Shown: piece after piece, positions 12,669 to 17,946 of the stretch | Numbering within the stretch: the stretch's first letter is position 1 | Layout: each line of letters starts with the position of its first letter | Assembly (NCBI GenBank): GCA_964555675.1 | Contig: CAZKTU010000127.1 | Coordinates: forward strand, 1-17,946 | From: CAIWXH01 sp964555675 | GTDB taxonomy: Bacteria > Chloroflexota > Chloroflexia > Chloroflexales > Chloroflexaceae | Reading direction: 5' to 3' | Length of the DNA stretch: 17,946 nt | Notes under the pieces: generated by a model | Databases searched by the model: none | Seen by the model: the letters and a program-made list of their open reading frames with translations, nothing else | What the model was told of the DNA's origin: nothing | Program-made: the position numbers and the translations under genes

Positions 12669-13916
12669 TTACGCCTCCTCGCCTGTAATCGGCAGCAGAA
12701 TGGTAAAAGTGCTGCCCTGGCCGACGGCGCTCTTGACGGCGATGCTTCCGCCATGGGCCTCGATCGCCAGCCGGCAGAAGTAGAGCCCCAGCCCTGTGCC
12801 GCGCTGCCGGTCGCCCTCGTTGGCCTGGTAGAAGCGCTCGAAGATATGGGCCTGGGCCTCGGGCGGGATGCCCTGCCCCGTGTCGCTCACGCTCAGCTCG
12901 ACCGCGTGGCCATCGTGCATCAGCCTGGCGCTGACCGAGATCTCGCCGCTCGGCGGCGTGTACTTGATCGCGTTGGTCACCAGGTTGGTCAGTACGCGCT
13001 CGATCAGCCCCCGGTCGAGCCAGATCGGCGGCAGATCTTCGGTCAAGACCCGCCTCAGGCGGGCCTGATCCGGCCGCGCCGCCAGCTCGAGCGGTTCGCA
13101 GACCGCCTGCACGATCGTGTTCAGCGCGACCGCCTGCCGCTTGAGCGCCCAGCCGCTCGTCTCGAGGCGCGCCGAGTCGAGCACCGTCTCGGTCAGATTC
13201 AGCAGGTAGTTGGCGCTGTCCGTCGCCACGGCCAGCAGCTCGCTCTGGCCGTCGGGGTCGAAGCGCTGGCGCTGTAGCGCCCTGATGCTGATCAGCAAGG
13301 TATGCAGCGGCGCACGCATGTCGTGGACGATCATGCGCGTCTGATCTTCATGGTTGCGCAGCCGGTCGCTCAGGGCCCTGTTGGTGACGGACATGGTCGA
13401 GTGCTGACGCGCCGCGAAGTCCAGGATCTCGTTACTCAGGCGAAGCGTGTCGGCCGCGTTCGGCGCCCGCAGCCGAGCCGCCATGCTCATTAGGTCGCCG
13501 CTGAGGGTGTCTTCGACCAGCTTCGTCAGCTCGGCCACACACTCGGGGGCTGTGCTCCAGTGGACATCATAGAGCTGGCTGGGCTCGTTGATCTGCCCTT
13601 TGTCCGTGGGCACCGCCACAATGCCGAAGCCATGGATGGGGCCGATGCCGATCAGGGCGAACCCTGGCCCCGGCGCGGGCGCGGCGGGCAGGGTGATCCG
13701 CTCTACGGGGGCGCCTACACCGCGCAGCGCCACGTCGGACCAGGCCCTGAGCTGCTCGCCGCCCGTCACCATCAGCGCGCCCCCCGGCGTCTGGAAGGCC
13801 AGTCGACTCAGGCTCAGGGCGAGTTGCCCGAGGGTTGCTGGCGTGTAGCAGCCGACGAGCACATCGGGGCTGGCCGGGTCGAGCCGGCTAAGAAAGGCGC
13901 TGATCGGGTGGGGCAT
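12669..13916 (-). CDS. Soluble histidine kinase
   Basis: A 415-residue kinase with no membrane helix. The N-terminal half (about 1-185) looks like a small globular sensor (GAF-like by its alternating strands) that I cannot place with confidence. Phosphoacceptor His198 sits in the H-box VHDMRAPL (197-204). The ATPase domain has the N-box NLVTNAIKYT (311-320, Asn315), G1 DTGQGI (345-350), F-box FERFYQ (359-364) and G2 GTGLGLYFC (373-381), so it should be active. AAGGAG (13923-13928) lies 6 bases before the ATG, and only 14 bases separate it from the permease stop, so it is the third gene of the operon. No partner response regulator is adjacent; the nearest is the lone receiver at 9897-10247, in a separate unit. 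A weak 5-bp hairpin overlaps the stop codon. Confidence 0.93.
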   Translation of the reverse strand: MPHPISAFLSRLDPASPDVLVGCYTPATLGQLALSLSRLAFQTPGGALMVTGGEQLRAWSDVALRGVGAPVERITLPAAPAPGPGFALIGIGPIHGFGIVAVPTDKGQINEPSQLYDVHWSTAPECVAELTKLVEDTLSGDLMSMAARLRAPNAADTLRLSNEILDFAARQHSTMSVTNRALSDRLRNHEDQTRMIVHDMRAPLHTLLISIRALQRQRFDPDGQSELLAVATDSANYLLNLTETVLDSARLETSGWALKRQAVALNTIVQAVCEPLELAARPDQARLRRVLTEDLPPIWLDRGLIERVLTNLVTNAIKYTPPSGEISVSARLMHDGHAVELSVSDTGQGIPPEAQAHIFERFYQANEGDRQRGTGLGLYFCRLAIEAHGGSIAVKSAVGQGSTFTILLPITGEEA

Positions 13917-13930
13917 CCCTCACTCCTTGT

Positions 13931-15190
13931 CTACTCGTAGCGCAGGGCCACCAGCGGGTCGAGCCGGGCGGCCCGCGCCGCCGGGTAGAGGCCGGCCACG
14001 ATTCCGACCATAGCTGCGAAGCCCAGGGCGGCCAGGGCCAGCCACCAGGGGGTCACAAAGAAGGTCGCGTCGATCGGCAGCCGCTCGCGCTCGATGTACC
14101 AGGCGATCACCTGGTTGAGCAACAGGCCCAGCAGCCATCCGCCCACGATGCCGACGGCGCCGCCCAGCAGCCCGATCAGGCCGGCCTCGATCATGAAGAG
14201 CCCCCTGATGTCGCCCCGCGAGGCGCCGATCGCCTTCATGGTGCCGATCTCGCGCGTGCGCTCGTAGATCGCCATGATCATCGTGTTTACGATACCCAGG
14301 CTCGCGACGAACAGGGCCAGCCCACCCACCGAGGCCAGCATGACGTTGATTACCGCGAAGACTCGGTTCGCCTGCTCGAGGATCAGCTCGAGCGACTGCA
14401 CCCTGTAGCCGTCGCTGCGGAACGTGCGCACCAGCTCGGCCGCCCTGGCTACGTCGTCGGCTTGCACCACCGCCAGGTCGTAGCCCTGGGTCGCCAGGTA
14501 GTCGGGCGTGTTGAACCACCACGCCTTCATGGCGGCCATATCCACTACCGCGGCCTGTACCTCGTTCTCATCGAGGTCGCTCACCCCCGCCACCGTCAGC
14601 GGAAAGCGCTGGCTCTCGCCCCGCGGGCTGCGCAGCACGATCGCCAGCTCGCGCCCCGCCAGATCCTCGGCTCGCACGCCCTCGGGCAGGGCGCCCGCCG
14701 CGATCACCATGCCGCCCGGCCGCTCCAGCGGGCTGATGTCGCCCGCCAGGGCCACCGGCGCCGCGCGAAATGGGTTGGCGAAGGTCTCTTGCCCCGCCAC
14801 ATCTACCCGCCTGAGCTGCCCGTCGGGCAGCTCGAGCAGGGTCGTGACCCCCGTCAGCGAGACCTGAGCCGTGACGCTCTGGACCTCCGGCAAGGCCTCC
14901 CACTGGGCCACTACCTCGGGCGTGATCGGCTGCTCGCGCACCGGCGCCCCGAATTGGGTGAAGAAGTCGTCGCCGTCGTCCTGCTGCCCCTCGCCCGGGC
15001 GCACGAAGACATTCTCGAGGCCCAGCGCGGCGAACTGCGCCCGCACCTCGCTCTGTACGCCCACCCCCAGCGAGACCATGGTGACGATCGTCAGGATGCC
15101 GACGATCACGCCGGTTGAGGTCAGTACAGTCCGTACTTTGCGCCGGCCCAGGTTCTCTAGGGCCGTGTTGAGCATATCTGAAAAGTGCAC
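13931..15190 (-). CDS. MacB/FtsX-family ABC transporter permease
   Basis: A 419-residue inner-membrane protein. Helix 1 (about 20-46), preceded by the typical ALENLGRRKVRTVLTSTGV, leads into a large extracytoplasmic MacB periplasmic-core domain (about 47-280). The FtsX domain follows with helices near 283-310, 335-366 and 378-408, the cytoplasmic coupling motif RTREIGTMKAIGAS (about 315-330) and the usual ending PAARAARLDPLVALRYE. Proteins of this kind couple ATP hydrolysis to movement of an outer domain, in lipoprotein or peptide export or in signalling. They need an ATPase, which is not in this operon and must come from elsewhere. The start is taken as GTG at 15190, close behind AAGAGGA (15194-15200); an ATG five codons later is the alternative. 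It lies 14 bases after the FHA-protease gene. Confidence 0.92.
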   Translation of the reverse strand: MHFSDMLNTALENLGRRKVRTVLTSTGVIVGILTIVTMVSLGVGVQSEVRAQFAALGLENVFVRPGEGQQDDGDDFFTQFGAPVREQPITPEVVAQWEALPEVQSVTAQVSLTGVTTLLELPDGQLRRVDVAGQETFANPFRAAPVALAGDISPLERPGGMVIAAGALPEGVRAEDLAGRELAIVLRSPRGESQRFPLTVAGVSDLDENEVQAAVVDMAAMKAWWFNTPDYLATQGYDLAVVQADDVARAAELVRTFRSDGYRVQSLELILEQANRVFAVINVMLASVGGLALFVASLGIVNTMIMAIYERTREIGTMKAIGASRGDIRGLFMIEAGLIGLLGGAVGIVGGWLLGLLLNQVIAWYIERERLPIDATFFVTPWWLALAALGFAAMVGIVAGLYPAARAARLDPLVALRYE

Positions 15191-15204
15191 GTGTCCTCTT
15201 GCTT

Positions 15205-17724
15205 CTAGGGGTTATCGACGGTTACGTCAACATAATCGTAGCTGTAATTGCCGGCAATATCGCGCACCAGGAAGCCCATCACATAGTCGCCGTCGAGCGT
15301 AGGGGCCGGTCGTGTCGTAAATGGCCCCTGCCCAAAGCGGATCGTCTGCCCCTCCACGCTGCCGGGGCGTAGGCCGCCGCCTTCGTCGGTGTAGCTGCGC
15401 AAATAGGCCGTGAAGCTGTCCCCTGCCGCCGGCACGAGCTCGTACGGCTGCGGCTCCTGGCTGCCGTCGCCCTTCGGGAAGCCCCAGATGCGCGTCAGAA
15501 CGCCCTCATCGCCGCTCACGCTGAAGATCAGCCCCGCGTCGATCTGCTCGCCCGTCGCCTGCGAGGTGTAGACCCCCTCGACTCCGTACGAGTTGCTGCC
15601 ATACTTGGTTGGGCCAAGCAGCACCTCGATCTCCTCGGCGCCGTTGCTCATGTACCAGCTGGTCGTATCCCACTCCAGGCTCAGGTCGTACTGGCCCGCC
15701 TCCCAGCTGGGTGCGTCGCCGCTGCCCGGCTCGACGCCGGGCGGGTAGAAGAAGTCGACGCTGATCAGGTCGACCGTGTCGCGCGCCGTGTTGGGCACCC
15801 CGATGAACCAGAAGACGTAGGCGATGTCCTGCCCCGTCAAGGTCCCGCTGAGCGTCGTCGGGTTGCTCTGGCTCACCGTCGTAGCGCTGACCTGCAGGCC
15901 GCCGATCGTCGGTTTCGTCACTGCCGTCTCGCCGGCTGTGTAGAAGCTCTGCAGGAAGTCGCCCCATCTCGTCAGGCGCGGCAGCGGCGAGCCCCGCTCG
16001 TACTCGTCGAGGTACAGCTCCTCGATCTGGGGGAAGTAGATCGAGATCCCGCTGCTGTCACTGTGGTAGACGCCCGCCCCGTTGGCGATTCGCGCCTGGC
16101 CCAGGGCGCGCTCGAGGCTCGCCGCGGCCTCGGCCACGCCGCCCCTGGCCCCTTGCTCGGGCAGCAGCGCCAGAAAATGGCCCAGGTCGACCGCGTTGAA
16201 CTCCTCGGCGCTCGTGGGCGCGTAGATGCTGGCGAACGAGCGGGCCTGGGCGATCGACCCGTAGCTCCCCGCCGTGTCGGCCAGCATCGCTCCTGCGAGC
16301 GCGTCGAGCCCCTCGCTCATCGCGCCGACCTTCGTCAGGTCGAAGGCCGAGAGCGTGACGTCGTCCGCGCCCGTGCCCTCGTACGAGTTGATGTAGCTCT
16401 CGACGATCACCGGCGCGATCGCGTAGGCATCCTGCCCGGGGTCGGCGGCCAGGGCCCCGAGCCAGGCGTCCCAGGCCCAGCCCTGGTTGGGCTCAAGCTC
16501 GGCCGAGGCCACCACCACCTGGCCGTAGGGCTCCACCGCCGTGAAGACGTCGAGCTGGGCCATCAAGCAGGCGTCGAAGCCGATCAGGTCGAGGCTGCCG
16601 TAGCCGCTGCGCTCGCGGGCCGTCGCCAGGGCGGCGCTCAGCTCGGGCAGCGAAAGCGTGTCTTCGTCGGTGTCGTCGCTGGCGATGCCCAGCCACGAGG
16701 CCCCGTGGTCCCAGATCACCAGGGCGTAGCGCTCGGCCGGGTAGCTCCTCACGCCCCACTCGACGAAGTCGGCCAGCACCTCCTGAGCGCCCATGTTCAG
16801 CTCGCCCATGTCCTCCAGGGCCGCCTCGGCCGTCGGCTCCATGTCGCGCTCGACCAGGAAGCGGCGTGTGCCCTCCCAGTCGCCCGCCGACGTGTCGTCC
16901 CACGCCTCCGAGGAGCTGATCCGGTCGAGCTGCACGACGATCTTGAGCTCGTCTGATGAGCCCACCCGCGCCATCTCGCGCAGGTCGTCCAGGGCGTCGC
17001 TCTCGAGGTTGTTGTCCCCGTCCAGGTAGACCAGCACCGTCCAGCGGGCGGCCCCCGCGCCGACCGGCTCGCGAGTCGGCGCCGGCCCCGCCGTCGGGCC
17101 GCCGGGCTGGGCCGCGACTGTCGCCTGGGCCCCCGGCGCGAAGGCTCTGCCGAGCAGGAGCGCCCCGCCCGCCAGGGCCGCCACAAGGGTGCATCCGACC
17201 AGGGCGAGCACGCCGAGAAGCAGCGGCAGGCCCAGGCCTCGCCGCGCCCGGCCGGGCTGTGGGGGTGGCTGCTGGGGCTGGGGCGTCGGTAGGGGCGGGG
17301 TCGGCAGGGGCGGCAGGGGTTGTTGGTACTGCTGGGGGAGGGGCGACGGCGAGAGCGGCGGGAGTGGGGCGGGCGGACCTGTCTCTGCCCCCCCCGGCCG
17401 CGCCGCCCCCGCGAGCAGCGTCTGGTCGTGGGCCGCGGCGAGCTCGAAGCGGAAGGCCTCGTCGCCAATCTCGAAGACGTCGCCCGCCCTGAGCCTATGG
17501 ACCGTTATTGGCTGGCCGTTGACCCGCGTGCCGTTCGAGCTGCCCAGGTCATAGAGCAGATAGTCGCCCGCCTCGAAGCGCACCTCGGCATGGCGACGCG
17601 AGGCCAGGGGGCTGGCGATGACAACGGCGTTCTCGGGTGTACGTCCGAACTGTAGCGAGGCGCCGGCCAGCGAGTAGCTCCGGCCCGCCAGGGGTCCACG
17701 GAGCGCGACGATCTGCGGGGACAA
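15205..17724 (-). CDS. FHA domain - transmembrane - clostripain (C11) protease fusion
   Basis: An 839-residue membrane-anchored protein. Residues 1-95 form an FHA phosphothreonine-binding domain with FGR (26-28), SRRHAEV (42-48), SSNG (62-65) and VNG (68-70). A Pro/Gln-rich linker (about 117-157) and a helix (about 163-193) follow, placing FHA inside and the rest outside. The clostripain-type cysteine protease (about 227-600) opens with VLVYLDGDNNLE and has the catalytic pair His340 (WDHGASWLG) and Cys386 (GFDACLMA), plus the late GISIYFP (559-565). The last 240 residues look like beta-sandwich material ending in a Tyr/Asp-rich strand (VRDIAGNYSYDYVDVTV). The start is TTG, fixed by AGGAGG (17730-17735) 5 bases away and by the FHA start. 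First gene of an operon with a permease and a kinase. Substrate unknown. Confidence 0.92.
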   Translation of the reverse strand: MSPQIVALRGPLAGRSYSLAGASLQFGRTPENAVVIASPLASRRHAEVRFEAGDYLLYDLGSSNGTRVNGQPITVHRLRAGDVFEIGDEAFRFELAAAHDQTLLAGAARPGGAETGPPAPLPPLSPSPLPQQYQQPLPPLPTPPLPTPQPQQPPPQPGRARRGLGLPLLLGVLALVGCTLVAALAGGALLLGRAFAPGAQATVAAQPGGPTAGPAPTREPVGAGAARWTVLVYLDGDNNLESDALDDLREMARVGSSDELKIVVQLDRISSSEAWDDTSAGDWEGTRRFLVERDMEPTAEAALEDMGELNMGAQEVLADFVEWGVRSYPAERYALVIWDHGASWLGIASDDTDEDTLSLPELSAALATARERSGYGSLDLIGFDACLMAQLDVFTAVEPYGQVVVASAELEPNQGWAWDAWLGALAADPGQDAYAIAPVIVESYINSYEGTGADDVTLSAFDLTKVGAMSEGLDALAGAMLADTAGSYGSIAQARSFASIYAPTSAEEFNAVDLGHFLALLPEQGARGGVAEAAASLERALGQARIANGAGVYHSDSSGISIYFPQIEELYLDEYERGSPLPRLTRWGDFLQSFYTAGETAVTKPTIGGLQVSATTVSQSNPTTLSGTLTGQDIAYVFWFIGVPNTARDTVDLISVDFFYPPGVEPGSGDAPSWEAGQYDLSLEWDTTSWYMSNGAEEIEVLLGPTKYGSNSYGVEGVYTSQATGEQIDAGLIFSVSGDEGVLTRIWGFPKGDGSQEPQPYELVPAAGDSFTAYLRSYTDEGGGLRPGSVEGQTIRFGQGPFTTRPAPTLDGDYVMGFLVRDIAGNYSYDYVDVTVDNP

Positions 17725-17801
17725 GGCAGCCTCCTAGAACCAGGGGATGGGCGCCCGGCGCACCGGCTGGTCTCGGCAAAGATGAGTGACGGTACGCTGC
17801 C

Positions 17802-17810
17802 ATTGTAGCA
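17802..17810 (-). promoter_or_regulatory. Extended -10 promoter of the FHA-protease operon
   Basis: Minus strand TG-C-TACAAT (TACAAT at 17802-17807, TG at 17809-17810) with no good -35. The start near 17795 leaves about 70 bases of leader before the TTG codon. Confidence 0.55.
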
Positions 17811-17946
17811 AAAGCGCGTGACTGACACATGCCGCAGCGCGATATTCCCCATCTTTAGATAACGCCTCGTGTGAACAAAACGTAACGGCCCGCCAATTAT
17901 TTCGGAGAGCGAGACATTTTGCACCCGACGCGTCCGAGCAAACCCC
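17811..17946. other. Intergenic end of the window
   Basis: About 135 bases, visibly richer in A/T than the genes. I see no gene, RNA or strong repeat here; it may hold upstream regulatory DNA of the operon or the promoter of a divergent gene beyond the window. Confidence 0.5.

Noticed and set aside
12659..12675. Hairpin over the kinase stop codon as operon terminator
   Set aside because: Only a 5-bp stem (GGCGT/ACGCC) and no T-run on the minus strand, so it is too weak to call.

Overview
The window is GC-rich bacterial chromosomal DNA with dense, mostly housekeeping-type genes on both strands. The mix of genes suggests a Chloroflexota (Chloroflexia-like) bacterium: NarI/HdrD-type menaquinone-linked oxidoreductase, a small Gly/Arg-tailed RRM protein, an FHA-clostripain fusion, a MacB-type permease with a GTG start, and tandem minisatellite repeats. 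This assignment is an inference from gene content and style; no marker gene here proves it.

Layout. 1-209: three blocks of short tandem or inverted repeats. 232-2115 (minus): an apparent operon of a PLP aminotransferase, an unlisted 36-residue membrane peptide and an Ogt-type methyltransferase whose start lies in a heptanucleotide repeat. 2230-2598 (plus): a four-helix membrane protein, probably leaderless. 2604-2878: a shared hairpin terminator, tRNA-Gln(CTG) and tRNA-Leu(CAG) with encoded CCA, and a near-consensus promoter. 2977-3678 (minus): a double-HTH regulator with its own strong promoter and structured leader. 4062-6364 (plus): an S9 prolyl-oligopeptidase-family peptidase overlapping by 4 nt a small stand-alone protein resembling the dimerisation/phosphoacceptor helices of histidine kinases. 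6365-7200: a long leader, an RRM RNA-binding protein and a strong terminator. 7219-9887 (plus): ligase-associated exonuclease and ATP-dependent DNA ligase, overlapping by 4 nt (DNA repair). 9897-10247 (minus): a stand-alone receiver. 10388-12559 (minus): a membrane cytochrome b/Fe-S/CCG oxidoreductase with a consensus promoter that lies inside an inverted repeat. 12669-17724 (minus): a three-gene operon, in order of transcription an FHA-transmembrane-clostripain protein, a MacB/FtsX-type permease and a soluble histidine kinase.

How they may work together. The exonuclease and ligase are a known functional pair for end processing and sealing. The most intriguing unit is the FHA-protease / permease / kinase operon: it joins an inner phosphothreonine-reading domain, an outer Cys protease, a mechanotransmission-type permease and a kinase, and suggests an envelope signalling module. 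Two small orphan signalling proteins (the DHp-like 86-mer and the lone receiver) sit in the same window, but nothing in the sequence directly links them to that operon.
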